Assembly: GCA_020629545.1 (NCBI GenBank)
Contig: JAHDDC010000012.1
Coordinates: forward strand, 1-64,000
Length of the DNA stretch: 64,000 nucleotides
Reading direction: 5' to 3'
Origin: Hellea sp.
Lineage (GTDB): Bacteria; Pseudomonadota; Alphaproteobacteria; Caulobacterales; Maricaulaceae
Positions 55,876-64,000 of this stretch are shown in pieces. The translations under genes and the position numbers were made by a program. Below the pieces are notes generated by a model. The model was not told where the DNA came from. It saw nothing but the letters and a program-made list of their open reading frames with translations, and did no database searches. Each line of letters begins with the position of its first letter. The first letter of the stretch is position 1.

Positions 55876-55975
55876 AAACATCCTAATTTTGAATATGAAC
55901 CCTGCATGAAAAAGACTCTCATGCTCGGTTAAACAAAGCTTTTCTATGGTGACCTTGCTTAACCAGGAGGTAACC

Positions 55976-56701
55976 ATGAAAAAACTTATATCAACAGCCG
56001 CCGTTGCAGCGCTTACACTTGCGTTACCCGCAATGGCCCAAGCGCAATCTGGCTATAATGCGCATGAGGCGTGTAAAAAGGGCGAAGACAAGCGACAAAT
56101 CATCGGTGGTCTTGTCGGCGCAATTGCCGGCGGCGTCATCGGCTCACAAGTTTCGGGAAATGGCGCGCGTTCAGAAGGCAGCGCTATCGGAGCCGTACTT
56201 GGCGGTCTGGGCGGCGCAGGTCTTGCCGATAAATCCATCGATTGCGATCCGGTTTATCCCGAGCGCAATTATGGAACGACGACTTACGGATCGACCTATC
56301 CAGCGACGACGACTACGTCATACCCATCAACATCTTATGGAACATCGTCTTCTTATGGTACTCAGACCGTCTACCAAGATCAGGTCACCTATAGTAACCA
56401 CCCCGTCTACTCTCAGCCAAATTATGGCGCGGGAGCTGTCTCCTACGGGACAAGCTATTCGACCGGCACAACTAGCTATCAGCCCTATACAAGTCACACG
56501 GTTAGCTCACCCAGCTATACAACCAGCGGATATCAGACAACGAGCTATCCATCGGCGAGCTATCAAACGACGAGTTACCAGACTATATCGTCTCCGACAT
56601 ATACGACCCCAAGCTATAGCAGTACAAGCTATGTCAGGCCGAGCTATCCATCTTCAAACCAGCATTATCACGGCAGCCATAGCTGCGTTGCAATACACTA
56701 A
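55976..56701 (+). CDS. Envelope protein with glycine-zipper and Tyr/Ser/Thr-rich repeats
   Basis: A signal peptide (about 1-23, ending AMAQA) is followed by a glycine-zipper 2TM-type stretch IIGGLVGAIAGGVIGSQ (about 42-58) and a second glycine-rich helix. The C-terminal 150 residues are almost entirely Tyr, Ser, Thr, Pro and Gln in loose TSY/SYxT repeats, ending in a His-rich tail. CAGGAGGT lies just before ATG 55976. The protein is presumed outer-membrane or surface. A strong terminator follows (56725-56748). Confidence 0.78.
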   Translation: MKKLISTAAVAALTLALPAMAQAQSGYNAHEACKKGEDKRQIIGGLVGAIAGGVIGSQVSGNGARSEGSAIGAVLGGLGGAGLADKSIDCDPVYPERNYGTTTYGSTYPATTTTSYPSTSYGTSSSYGTQTVYQDQVTYSNHPVYSQPNYGAGAVSYGTSYSTGTTSYQPYTSHTVSSPSYTTSGYQTTSYPSASYQTTSYQTISSPTYTTPSYSSTSYVRPSYPSSNQHYHGSHSCVAIH

Positions 56702-56724
56702 TGATATCCGGATAATGCTAATCT

Positions 56725-56748
56725 GGCGGACTTCGGTCCGCCTTTTTT
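56725..56748 (+). terminator. Rho-independent terminator
   Basis: GGCGGAC (56725-56731) and GTCCGCC (56736-56742) form a seven-pair stem with a TTCG loop, followed by six T (56743-56748). It ends transcription from the glycine-zipper gene. The stem also lies at the end of the convergent gene at 56747, so it may work for both. Confidence 0.85.
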
Positions 56749-57049
56749 ATGAGCGTGAGAGACCGCGCAGGACAGGCTTCGGCTGACTTTCCAAGCGGAT
56801 CTTCACTATCACTTTATGATCTTCGCGAAGGGCCGGACATTTTTCGCCTTGTACCGTCATCAGATTCCCCTCCAGGTTTTCGAGTAGTTTTTCGGAAAGA
56901 TAAGGCTGGTCACTCGCCAGGTTAACGGATGTATCCCATTTCTCAGCACATTTCGCATACTGAACCGTATAAGCATCCAAGTGCCGTGTCGCGCTCATGA
57001 AGCCGACGAACAGTAAGAATAAACCGATATAAACCTTTAAATGTCTCAT
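56747..57049 (-). CDS. Small exported protein of unknown function
   Basis: The 100-residue protein has an N-terminal hydrophobic segment (about 6-20) that may be a signal or anchor. A 75-residue soluble part with cysteines at about 33 and 71 follows. No family was recognised. It converges on the glycine-zipper gene across the shared terminator and follows the L,D-transpeptidase gene by 48 bases. Confidence 0.55.
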   Translation of the reverse strand: MRHLKVYIGLFLLFVGFMSATRHLDAYTVQYAKCAEKWDTSVNLASDQPYLSEKLLENLEGNLMTVQGEKCPALREDHKVIVKIRLESQPKPVLRGLSRS

Positions 57050-57097
57050 GCCGGAACAGAAGCAAGATTCCGGCCAAGACTTATGGTTAATGAATGA

Positions 57098-57610
57098 TTA
57101 TTTTTCCGATATGGAGATTTTCATTCCGGCTTGCGCATATTTAACCAGTGCGATCATGGCATCAGGCGCCAAGGCAATGCAGCCAAGCGTGCCTCTATCA
57201 TCGGGTTGCGCAATATGAATAAAGACCGCAGATCCCCTGCCCTTTTCGGGCGGGCTGTCATTGTGGTTCATGACCAAAACAAGATCATAGGCTCCGTCTT
57301 CGCGCCACATTCTTTCATGACTTGCAGGATAAGGCAGACGGATAAAACGATTATAGGCGTGATCGTCAGGATCATCGCACCATCCATCATCAGGCTCTAG
57401 GGCCATAAACTTAAGCAAAGATGGTGGCGGCCCGGGCAATCGGTCGGGACGATAAAGCCCAAACCTCAGAATATATTCCCCACAGGGGGTTTTTGCGTCG
57501 CCTTCCCGGCCTTTGGCCTGGTCTATACTGCCCTCGCGGCCGATCCGGCACGGATAGGTTTGGCCTCCGAAGCGAATGGTTCTAGGTGCACATCTAACGG
57601 AAATGCTCAT
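57098..57610 (-). CDS. L,D-transpeptidase (YkuD)-family protein
   Basis: The 170-residue protein has the YkuD pattern: HIAQPDDRGTLGCIAL holds the conserved His and the catalytic Cys (TxGC form). The upstream SIDQAKGREGDAKTPCGEY segment and VMNHNDSPP agree. No signal peptide is visible, so its location is uncertain. It would form or edit 3-3 crosslinks if it reaches peptidoglycan. It is divergent from the OmpR-type regulator. Confidence 0.82.
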   Translation of the reverse strand: MSISVRCAPRTIRFGGQTYPCRIGREGSIDQAKGREGDAKTPCGEYILRFGLYRPDRLPGPPPSLLKFMALEPDDGWCDDPDDHAYNRFIRLPYPASHERMWREDGAYDLVLVMNHNDSPPEKGRGSAVFIHIAQPDDRGTLGCIALAPDAMIALVKYAQAGMKISISEK

Positions 57611-57705
57611 ATGAAACTCACGGCATTGTGAAAACTTGCGAGCAATCTGGCATTAGCCTATTGATGGATGCAAGGGTAAAAGCCTGCCAACCGAAAGAGG
57701 GTATT

Positions 57706-58413
57706 ATGGCTGTTAAAAAACGATTGCTTTTGATCGACGATGATGACGATCTGCGCGAAGAACTGCAGGAGCAGTTTTCGCTCTATGATGAATTTGAAAC
57801 CTCCGGCGCGGCAACGGCAGGCGCAGGGATAGAGCTGGCCAAAGCCAGTCCGTATGATCTGATCCTGCTTGATGTTGATCTCCCGGATATGCTGGGCACT
57901 GAAGCCTGTGATATTATGCGAAAGGCCGGTGTTGCAGCCCCGATCGTGATGCTCACCGGCAATGACGGTGATATGAATGAAATTTTGGGCCTAAACTCCG
58001 GAGCGAATGACTATGTCACCAAACCCTTTCGCTTTGCTGTCTTGCTGGCACGCCTCAGAGCCCATCTGCGGAGTTTTGAACAAAGCGAAGAGGCTACTTT
58101 TAAAATTGGTCCTTATGAATTTAAACCCGCTTATAAGCGTCTGGTTCCGCCAGAGGATGAAAACGGCCAGCAACCCCGCGACATTCGCTTGACGGAGAAA
58201 GAGACAAATATATTGAAATATCTCTATCGCGCGGGCGGAAAGCCCGTTGGCCGTGATGAGCTTCTTCATGAAGTCTGGGGATATAATTCAGGCGTGACGA
58301 CCCATACGCTGGAGACTCATGTTTACCGGCTTCGCCAAAAAATCGAGCCGGAGAAAGGCCATGCTACTTTACTCGTAACAGAACCTGGCGGTTACCGGCT
58401 CGTTATGACATAA
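57706..58413 (+). CDS. OmpR/PhoB-family response regulator
   Basis: The receiver domain (about 5-120) has LLIDDDDDLRE with the acidic cluster, the phospho-acceptor Asp in LILLDVDLPD and the Lys in NDYVTKPF. The C-terminal winged helix (about 145-235) reads LTEKETNILKYLYRAGGKPVGRDELL and HVYRLRQKIE. ATG 57706 is chosen because GAGGG lies upstream. The cognate kinase is not adjacent; the kinase at 60107 is on the other strand. Confidence 0.9.
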   Translation: MAVKKRLLLIDDDDDLREELQEQFSLYDEFETSGAATAGAGIELAKASPYDLILLDVDLPDMLGTEACDIMRKAGVAAPIVMLTGNDGDMNEILGLNSGANDYVTKPFRFAVLLARLRAHLRSFEQSEEATFKIGPYEFKPAYKRLVPPEDENGQQPRDIRLTEKETNILKYLYRAGGKPVGRDELLHEVWGYNSGVTTHTLETHVYRLRQKIEPEKGHATLLVTEPGGYRLVMT

Positions 58414-58419
58414 AGGGCT

Positions 58420-59043
58420 ATGCCTCTCATCCTGATCTTCTATGGTTTATGTGTTTTCGCCCTCACCGGGGCGGAATACAAACAAGCACGGGGCGCTCAG
58501 GCCTGGCTTAAACCATTGGCGGCAATTATATTTATCTTAATTGCGATTTTTAGCGGTGCGCTTTATTGGCATTATGGCCGCTGGATCCTAGCCGGGCTAT
58601 TCGCCTGTGCCGCCGGGGATATACTCCTCTTATCCCGCGATAGCGAAACCCGTTTTCAGCTCGGCATGGCGGCCTTTGCGATAGGGCATATGCTTTATAT
58701 TTGCGCGTTCTATAGTTTAAGCAGTCAGGGCAACATACCCATTCTGGCTGTTATCCCGCTCATCGCTGGCGCAGTCTATTTTATCTGGATCAAAGATAAA
58801 CTGCCCAAGTCCATGCAGGTTCCCGTGGCGCTATACAGCCTGGTCATCATTTTCATGGTCGCAAAGTCGCTGGGGTTGAAACCGCTTATCATACCTCTCG
58901 CGGCCGCCTTGTTTGCGATTTCCGATATGTTCGTCGCCCGAGACCGGTTTGTCGACGATAATCCCAAAAATGCTTTGATGATCACGCCGCTATATTTCGG
59001 CGCGCAAGCTCTTTTCGCTCTATCAACAGGGCTTTACTGGTAA
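58420..59043 (+). CDS. YhhN/TMEM86-type membrane protein (lysoplasmalogenase-like)
   Basis: The 207-residue protein has about seven or eight transmembrane helices and the family markers GDILLLS (near 64) and AISDMFVARDRF (near 167), the two acidic pairs conserved in lysoplasmalogenases. The family cleaves lysoplasmalogen or related vinyl-ether lysolipids. The gene begins six bases after the response regulator, suggesting co-transcription. Confidence 0.87.
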   Translation: MPLILIFYGLCVFALTGAEYKQARGAQAWLKPLAAIIFILIAIFSGALYWHYGRWILAGLFACAAGDILLLSRDSETRFQLGMAAFAIGHMLYICAFYSLSSQGNIPILAVIPLIAGAVYFIWIKDKLPKSMQVPVALYSLVIIFMVAKSLGLKPLIIPLAAALFAISDMFVARDRFVDDNPKNALMITPLYFGAQALFALSTGLYW

Positions 59044-59160
59044 CAAATGGGCTTACTTACGGGTTCATCAAATCTCGTGTTCAAGATATGAATTTCCGGA
59101 TAGCATTCAATTCGATTAGCCCATAGTAAATTTCCATCCGTTTATTTTAGGTCCGATTAG

Positions 59161-60162
59161 ATGAAGATAAAATTCTATCTCCTAGCCATATTAGTCTTAG
59201 TGAGTACGTTCATGAGTGGCTGCGTAACAGTGAATGTAAATGAAGCCAAAGTTTTATTGCCGATGGAACGTCTCGATAATGCGGCAAAATCAGGTCAAAC
59301 CATGCGATTTAGCCATCAAATCAAAGCCCGTAAAATTCAGAGCGAGCATTTTACAATCCCATCATCGCTTGGCCCTATTGCAGCCTCCCGAATGACCCGA
59401 CCTGAAAATATCGACAAGCCTCTGGTTGTATCCTGTGTAGGCACATCAGCTGATAGGTATCGCGGCGGTTTTTATTATACACGAAAAGCCATTGATAATG
59501 CCGATGTGCTTATTTTTGACTATCCTGGCTATAATGATAGCCCAGGCACGGCAACGGCGAAAAACTTTGTTAAGGCGGGCGCAGCGGTTGCAGAATTTCT
59601 TAAATCTGAGAAACAGCGTACGGGCCGTAAATTGATTGCCTTTGGACATTCTCTTGGCGGGTTTGTTTGTGCAGATCTGGTTGAGCGCAGTGGCGTCTTT
59701 GACGGAATGATCATCGAAACGTCAGCGCAAAATATTGAACAAGTTGTCAAGGCCCGCACGCCTCCGGTAATTGGTATTTTTCTAAAGCCAAAAATTGATA
59801 ATAGCTTGCGGGCATTTGATATCGCGAAATCATTGAATGATTTTGAAGGCCCGATTTTAGTTTTGGGGGCTAAAAAGGACAAGGTCCTTAAAGTTAAGCT
59901 TTCAAGGCAGCTGTTCTCCAATCTGCAGGCGCAGGGCAATGACGTGACCTATGAAGAGTTTGAGGACTCGGGTCATGAAGATGTTTATAAGGCCAATAAA
60001 TTTCCAAGTGTTATGCGCCGCTTTTTTCGTCGCTTTAACCCGTCAATTCATTCAATCCCAATTGCATCCTCTCGGCAGACCTATCTGAAAAATTTTAGAC
60101 TTAAGCCTAGGTCGGTAATGCCGAGTGCCCGGCAGTCTTCCATAAATCGCTCACGGAACTAA
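59161..60162 (+). CDS. Lipoprotein alpha/beta hydrolase
   Basis: A lipobox (MSGC, Cys21) precedes an alpha/beta hydrolase: DYPGYNDSPGTA, the nucleophile motif FGHSLGGFVCADL (Ser in GHSLGG) and a His near GHEDVYKANK. It is presumed anchored in a membrane facing the periplasm and acting on lipids or esters. The last 56 coding bases overlap the convergent histidine kinase gene, and the final 20 residues are basic and look unstructured. Confidence 0.78.
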   Translation: MKIKFYLLAILVLVSTFMSGCVTVNVNEAKVLLPMERLDNAAKSGQTMRFSHQIKARKIQSEHFTIPSSLGPIAASRMTRPENIDKPLVVSCVGTSADRYRGGFYYTRKAIDNADVLIFDYPGYNDSPGTATAKNFVKAGAAVAEFLKSEKQRTGRKLIAFGHSLGGFVCADLVERSGVFDGMIIETSAQNIEQVVKARTPPVIGIFLKPKIDNSLRAFDIAKSLNDFEGPILVLGAKKDKVLKVKLSRQLFSNLQAQGNDVTYEEFEDSGHEDVYKANKFPSVMRRFFRRFNPSIHSIPIASSRQTYLKNFRLKPRSVMPSARQSSINRSRN

Positions 60163-61936
60163 TTTGTGGAAAGCCAGATAAAATTCGTGCATCACTTCGT
60201 GCATCAGGTGACAGAATTCCAATAGCTTTGATGGGTGAGGTCGCGTTTTCGCATATCGATCGGACTATCGCTAATGCATTCGGGGGTAACGCACCATCGA
60301 TGAGAATAACGTTTTTCTTTGTATTTTGCGGATTTTGCTTGTCGATCCATTCTGTAACATCTCTGGGGTCTCCCGTGTGAAAGACACGATAATCATTGTC
60401 CCGCAAACCCGTTCCAAATTGCTGAACTGTTGCCATTCGGTTCGAAACAATAAGGACCTGTTTTTTATCTTCTGACAGACCTTCTGCGGTTACATCCAGC
60501 CCTAAATTAGGGCCGCCATGAGGCTGTAATTGGGGACTGGGCAGGCTACCTGGCAAGGCATCAGCAGCGGGCAATTCGATTTCAAACCAGAAGGTTGATC
60601 CTATTCCGATGGAAGATTTTACGCCAATCCGGCCGCCCATAGCTTGGACCAGTTTTTGTGAAATGCTAAGTCCAAGGCCGGTACCACCATATTTTTGGGT
60701 CGTTCCGGAATCGGCTTGATTAAATCTTTCGAAAATACGCTCAATTTTGTCATCTGCGATGCCAATGCCCGTATCTTCGATTTCTACACGTATGGTCGAC
60801 ATTGCCGTATCTGTGTGTGTGCTTGAAAGTCGGATCAACACCTGTCCGTTCTCAGTAAACTTCACGGCATTGGCCGTAAGATTTATGAGCACCTGTCTCA
60901 AACGGCCGGCGTCTCCAATGAATCGTTGAGGCATATCAGCTGGATACTCGCACTTTATCACAACATTATTGTCCGCCGCACTAATGGTCATCAAGGATCT
61001 GATTTCGTGGGTCAAGGCAAACAGATTGAAGGGTTCTTGCTTAAGCTCCAAATAACCACCTTCCAGTCGAGAATAATCTAAAATATCATTTATAATCGTC
61101 ATCAAAGCCGTCCCCGATTGATGGATGGCCTCCATATAAATTACCTGATCCTGATCAAGTTTAGTTGTTTTGAGCATCACTTCAGCAAGTCCGATAATTC
61201 CATTCATGGGCGTGCGAATTTCGTGAGACGTATTGGCTAGAAAGTTGGTTTTGGTGATCATCGCCGCGTCAGCTTTCTTGATATATTTACGGTTCGATAC
61301 GTCGAAGATAACGAGTGCGAAACAGACGATTACAAATGTGGAACCAAGAGCGATAGCCGAATTAGTTTCCGGCATGGCCTTGGACGCAAAATTGGGAAAT
61401 TCAAAGCCGAATTTCCAGGTTAACAACCATTGCATTATCAATATGGCCGACATAGAGGCCGCAATCATATGACTGATTTTGCCGCCAAATAGGCTATAGG
61501 CGATTATCACAGGGATGAATATAGCGACAGATGCGATAGAGACAGGAAATCCACCCGTCAATGAGATGGCCCCTATGACAGCAAAGGTCGCCATACCTAA
61601 AACAAGGCTTCTCGCCAGATTTAGTTTTTTACGTAGCACAAGTTTTTGACAGGCAAAAAACAAGATGCCAATAATCCCAAATAAAGGCACAAAAACTTTC
61701 TTGGCTTGGGGTTCTATTAAGCTTGGACTTGCGAAAGCGAAGACAATGAGCAGCGTGGATATAACAGCGCTAGCGCCGATTATAACATATAAAAGGTTTG
61801 ATGCGCGAAATTGCAACTCGGGTTCAGCGCTATAGATTTTTTGCATGCGGGCGCGTGATACAAAAAACCTGTTTTTGACGCCTTGAAACAATTGCTTTGG
61901 TTCAAAGGACTGCTTTCCCATTTCCACACCGTCCAT
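60107..61936 (-). CDS. Histidine kinase with degenerate receiver domain
   Basis: Five to six transmembrane helices (about 45-215) precede the dimerisation helix, with the phospho-acceptor His238 in TSHEIRTPMNG. The ATPase domain holds LINLTANAVKF, VEIEDTGIGI and GGTGLGLSISQKLV. The C-terminal 130 residues look receiver-like (KKQVLIVSNRMATVQQF...NVILIDGALP) but the acidic pair and the usual Lys are missing, so it is probably a pseudoreceiver. A CtrA-like box lies upstream. The start at 61936 versus 61921 is uncertain. Confidence 0.87.
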   Translation of the reverse strand: MDGVEMGKQSFEPKQLFQGVKNRFFVSRARMQKIYSAEPELQFRASNLLYVIIGASAVISTLLIVFAFASPSLIEPQAKKVFVPLFGIIGILFFACQKLVLRKKLNLARSLVLGMATFAVIGAISLTGGFPVSIASVAIFIPVIIAYSLFGGKISHMIAASMSAILIMQWLLTWKFGFEFPNFASKAMPETNSAIALGSTFVIVCFALVIFDVSNRKYIKKADAAMITKTNFLANTSHEIRTPMNGIIGLAEVMLKTTKLDQDQVIYMEAIHQSGTALMTIINDILDYSRLEGGYLELKQEPFNLFALTHEIRSLMTISAADNNVVIKCEYPADMPQRFIGDAGRLRQVLINLTANAVKFTENGQVLIRLSSTHTDTAMSTIRVEIEDTGIGIADDKIERIFERFNQADSGTTQKYGGTGLGLSISQKLVQAMGGRIGVKSSIGIGSTFWFEIELPAADALPGSLPSPQLQPHGGPNLGLDVTAEGLSEDKKQVLIVSNRMATVQQFGTGLRDNDYRVFHTGDPRDVTEWIDKQNPQNTKKNVILIDGALPPNALAIVRSICENATSPIKAIGILSPDARSDARILSGFPQISSVSDLWKTAGHSALPT

Positions 61937-61985
61937 TCTAGGTGGACGTTATCATGAAATATTTGCTTTTGAGTCAAAGCATTGG

Positions 61986-62001
61986 GTTAACAGAGAACTA
62001 A
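61986..62001 (-). promoter_or_regulatory. Possible CtrA-like half-perfect box upstream of kinase
   Basis: On the minus strand the sequence reads TTAG-N7-TTAAC (16 bases), one mismatch from the CtrA consensus TTAA-N7-TTAAC. It is about 50 bases before the histidine kinase start. Alone it is weak evidence. Confidence 0.3.
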
Positions 62002-62007
62002 TCCCAT

Positions 62008-62033
62008 AAAAAACGCGCCCGGAAGGGCGCGTT
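62008..62033 (-). terminator. Rho-independent terminator of the TonB-like gene
   Basis: AACGCGCCC (62012-62020) pairs with GGGCGCGTT (62025-62033) across a four-base loop. On the minus strand it is followed by TTTTTT (62008-62013, partly overlapping the stem). It lies 22 bases past the stop of the TonB-like gene. It separates that gene from the kinase. Confidence 0.85.
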
Positions 62034-62055
62034 GTGTTGTAGATATTTGTCGGAA

Positions 62056-64000
62056 TTAACCTCTGAATGTGATCCGGGTTGTGCGGTCTTTAACGACCTC
62101 TGGAGTACCGTTATTTGTTTTGGGGGAGAACCTTTGGCGCTCGATAGCTTTGATCGCTGCTTTCTCAAACGAACTTCGATATTTTTCGTCTCCGGTATAG
62201 TCGATGTCTTTGACACGCGCGTTTGCAACCTTACCATCGGTCGTGACATCATAAATGATTGATACTTTTACGTTGTAAAATTTGTTATCCCGCAGCGCAC
62301 GACTTGGGTATTCAATGCGCGCTGCTTTTATGACCTTGGCAGGAACAATCCTATCAGCTGTTTCTGGTAATGTTGATTTTGGCATTGCTGTCAATTCAGC
62401 GACCTGAACATTTTGTGATTGAGATGCGGTCTCCAGAGGCTTCACTTCAGACGTAGAAACCTTATCCAAAGGCTTTTCAACAGGACTTGAGGTAACGGTA
62501 TAAGGGTTTGAAGCGGGAACGGCTTCAAATGCCTCGACATCCGGCAAAACATAAGATGACTGTACCGTTGACGAAATCACCGGGGCGTCTTGAGATGCAT
62601 CCAGAAATTCAACCCGTCCCGTATTCTCCGCAACCTTTAAGCTTTCCGACACGCGCTCTGCTTCAGATAGGGTTGTTTGAGGCGCTGTCGATGTTGTTAA
62701 TGGCAAACCCGCGGACGGGTTAATACTTGCAGTCGATTGCTGGATTGTTGTTAGGTCTTCCACAGCCTTTTTCAATTCATTCAAGAATTTTCCCGTCAAC
62801 TGGTTGTTGACCGGCAAGCCAAATATAGATTTGAACTCGCGTATCGCTGTTTGGGTCTCGACGGTCTGAAGGCCATTAATTTCACCGCGATAAAGGCCGA
62901 TCAAAACCAATTTCTCTTGAGCCTCCCGAGTGACTTTACCATAGTCAACCGCAGGCTTGGAGGCCTTTTTCTGAGTAGAAGGGCGGAGTTTTGCCACAGA
63001 CGGTTTAACCGGGGATGTGGTCTTACGTGCTGTTTTGCTTTCGGTGCCAACTTTGTTGCGTTTAGCCTGTTGATCCGGCAACTTCACCGAAACTTTGCCG
63101 GTTGAGGTCTCTTTGACATCGGCGATAGCGACCTTTTCCGTTTGCAGCTTGTCTTCGATATCTGTCGATATTCCAGTATTCTCTGGAACTGAGGTGGAGT
63201 CAGAACTCGCTGGCAAGAGGGTTTCTCGAATTGGCTGGTTAGGTTTTAGCGACAGCTTGTCAATATTGGCCGATGTACTGGCCAGCTGAACCGGCTTCTG
63301 TGGTATTGGTTTATTCAGAGTAGTCTTTGTAGTTGACGCATTACTGGTCAAAGCCATCCCGGTTCCAAGAACGGCCAAGCCCGTCACAGCTGCACCTAAA
63401 ACTAGCCAACTATTTAACCTAAATCCTTGTGATTCAACGCCTCCGGCGCCGTTTTTTTTTACGGGAAGGGTTTTTACGTCTGTGGTTTCAACTTTCAGCG
63501 CCTTGGCTTTGGGTCTGTCGATAATCTCGCCGAGATCAGGTTTTGAAATAGTGACATCATTCCCGGCCGGCTTTAATTCCTTCGGACTGGAAGCGACAGT
63601 CGTTTTCTGTTCAGCTTTTTCGTTCCGCCTGAATAATTTGCTAAAAAAGCCGGATTCATTGTGATCTGATACGGCCTTTTTGGGGTCTTTTTCGACCTTT
63701 GTAAGCGGTCGATTCAACTTGTTCGCCTTAGCATCCTTTTTCGGAGACAAGATCGGCGAGGAAGATTTCCGAAGTCGCATAATATCATCTGCATTTTCGA
63801 GCTCTTCCAGTTTTTTCAAGGCGGCTTTCTTTTCGGCCAATTTCGCTTCAATATTTCCGATCTCTTCTTGCGTTCGAGAGATATCCGCTTGGGTATTTGT
63901 AAGCGCCTTGTTCAAACTCTCATGCTGAGTTTTCGACAATCCTAAATCTTTACGTTCACTTTCGGCCAGTTGTCGAGATTTCTGAAGAGACTCCTCCGCA
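62056..64000 (-). CDS. TonB-like protein with coiled coil, membrane helix and peptidoglycan-binding domain (5' end outside window)
   Basis: The frame runs unbroken to the right edge, so the start lies beyond it; the TTG at 63939 is not needed. In order it shows a long acidic/basic coiled coil at the edge (about 63760-64000), a lysine-rich region, a transmembrane helix (SWLVLGAAVTGLAVLGTGMAL), a linker, a PG_binding_1-type segment (LVLIGLYRGEINGLQ) and a C-terminal TonB domain (ARIEYPSRALRDNKFYNVKV). The PG-binding segment is unusual for a TonB protein. ExbB/ExbD genes are not in view. Confidence 0.8.
   Translation of the reverse strand, partial: AEESLQKSRQLAESERKDLGLSKTQHESLNKALTNTQADISRTQEEIGNIEAKLAEKKAALKKLEELENADDIMRLRKSSSPILSPKKDAKANKLNRPLTKVEKDPKKAVSDHNESGFFSKLFRRNEKAEQKTTVASSPKELKPAGNDVTISKPDLGEIIDRPKAKALKVETTDVKTLPVKKNGAGGVESQGFRLNSWLVLGAAVTGLAVLGTGMALTSNASTTKTTLNKPIPQKPVQLASTSANIDKLSLKPNQPIRETLLPASSDSTSVPENTGISTDIEDKLQTEKVAIADVKETSTGKVSVKLPDQQAKRNKVGTESKTARKTTSPVKPSVAKLRPSTQKKASKPAVDYGKVTREAQEKLVLIGLYRGEINGLQTVETQTAIREFKSIFGLPVNNQLTGKFLNELKKAVEDLTTIQQSTASINPSAGLPLTTSTAPQTTLSEAERVSESLKVAENTGRVEFLDASQDAPVISSTVQSSYVLPDVEAFEAVPASNPYTVTSSPVEKPLDKVSTSEVKPLETASQSQNVQVAELTAMPKSTLPETADRIVPAKVIKAARIEYPSRALRDNKFYNVKVSIIYDVTTDGKVANARVKDIDYTGDEKYRSSFEKAAIKAIERQRFSPKTNNGTPEVVKDRTTRITFRG

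Noticed and set aside
55905-55965. CtrA-like site upstream of the glycine-zipper gene
   Set aside because: TTAA-N7-TTTT has two mismatches to the second half-site, too weak in an AT-rich intergenic region.
56004-56786. A 260-residue plus-strand frame overlapping the glycine-zipper gene
   Set aside because: It is the +1 shadow of a repeat-rich gene that has a signal peptide and a perfect ribosome binding site; the shadow has neither.

Overview
This window looks like the chromosome of an alphaproteobacterium, probably a marine stalked or budding relative of Caulobacter (Hyphomonadales, Maricaulales or Parvularculales type). The evidence is: the gene order rpmH-rnpA-yidC-yihA-argB; a RegB/RegA redox pair beside a SenC/SCO copper chaperone; alphaproteobacterial families of unknown function (DUF1489, DUF1244, DUF1036); a CnoX-type thioredoxin-TPR protein; an ATM1-type exporter; and at least one perfect CtrA-type box (TTAA-N7-TTAAC). 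Base composition is near balanced by eye. No rRNA, CRISPR array, insertion sequence or prophage was seen. Most of the window is ordinary chromosome.

Layout. 1-41 is the 5' part of tRNA-Gly. 224-4949 is a plus-strand run: a membrane alpha/beta hydrolase, a YbaK-type deacylase, CnoX, a Lon-domain protein, a Trm112-like protein, a DUF2314/Imm33-like protein and a DUF1244 protein. 4964-12000 holds adenosine kinase, an ATP-grasp protein, endonuclease III, an FMN reductase, an Smr protein and CarB. 12180-13493 is an O-antigen-ligase-like protein behind a CtrA box.

13495-20526 is the main accessory block. A six-gene minus-strand operon (SMR transporter, 2-hydroxyacid dehydrogenase, MLE-type enolase-superfamily enzyme, class II aldolase-fold protein, BesD/HalD-type Fe(II)/2-oxoglutarate oxygenase, 3-hydroxyisobutyrate-dehydrogenase-like enzyme) is divergent from a LysR regulator that is translationally coupled to a second, mandelate-racemase-type enolase-superfamily enzyme. 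This is a coherent catabolic locus whose substrate I cannot name. Directly beyond it, 20530-20900 carries two tandem copies of a three-hairpin RNA on the minus strand, with covarying stems, identical loops and an equally spaced upstream motif.

20926-32824 mixes housekeeping and poorly known genes: a nitroreductase, a zinc-ribbon membrane protein with a probable one-base frameshift, RidA, a GNAT-like protein, a HIT protein, an M49-like metallopeptidase lipoprotein, a zeta-toxin-like protein with a broken P-loop, MgtE, a GH24 lysozyme-like membrane protein, a cupin/JmjC-like protein and a MocA/XdhC pair. 32943-45720 is core: ATM1-like exporter, UbiB-like kinase, truA-fmt-def, HAD nucleotidase, DUF1036 protein, argB, yihA, yidC, rnpA and rpmH. 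45826-49263 holds an ArsC-like protein, a lipase, two tandem YbjQ paralogues, gshB and a small membrane protein.

49274-55121 contains a MATE exporter preceded by what looks like a leader-peptide attenuator, then regA, regB, SCO and a large lipoprotein. 55102-64000 contains a YgjP-type peptidase, a glycine-zipper envelope protein, an L,D-transpeptidase-like protein, an OmpR-type regulator, a lysoplasmalogenase-like protein, a lipoprotein hydrolase, a hybrid-like histidine kinase and a TonB-like protein that runs off the right edge.

The signals most worth following are the tandem RNA pair, the putative MATE attenuator and the catabolic locus.
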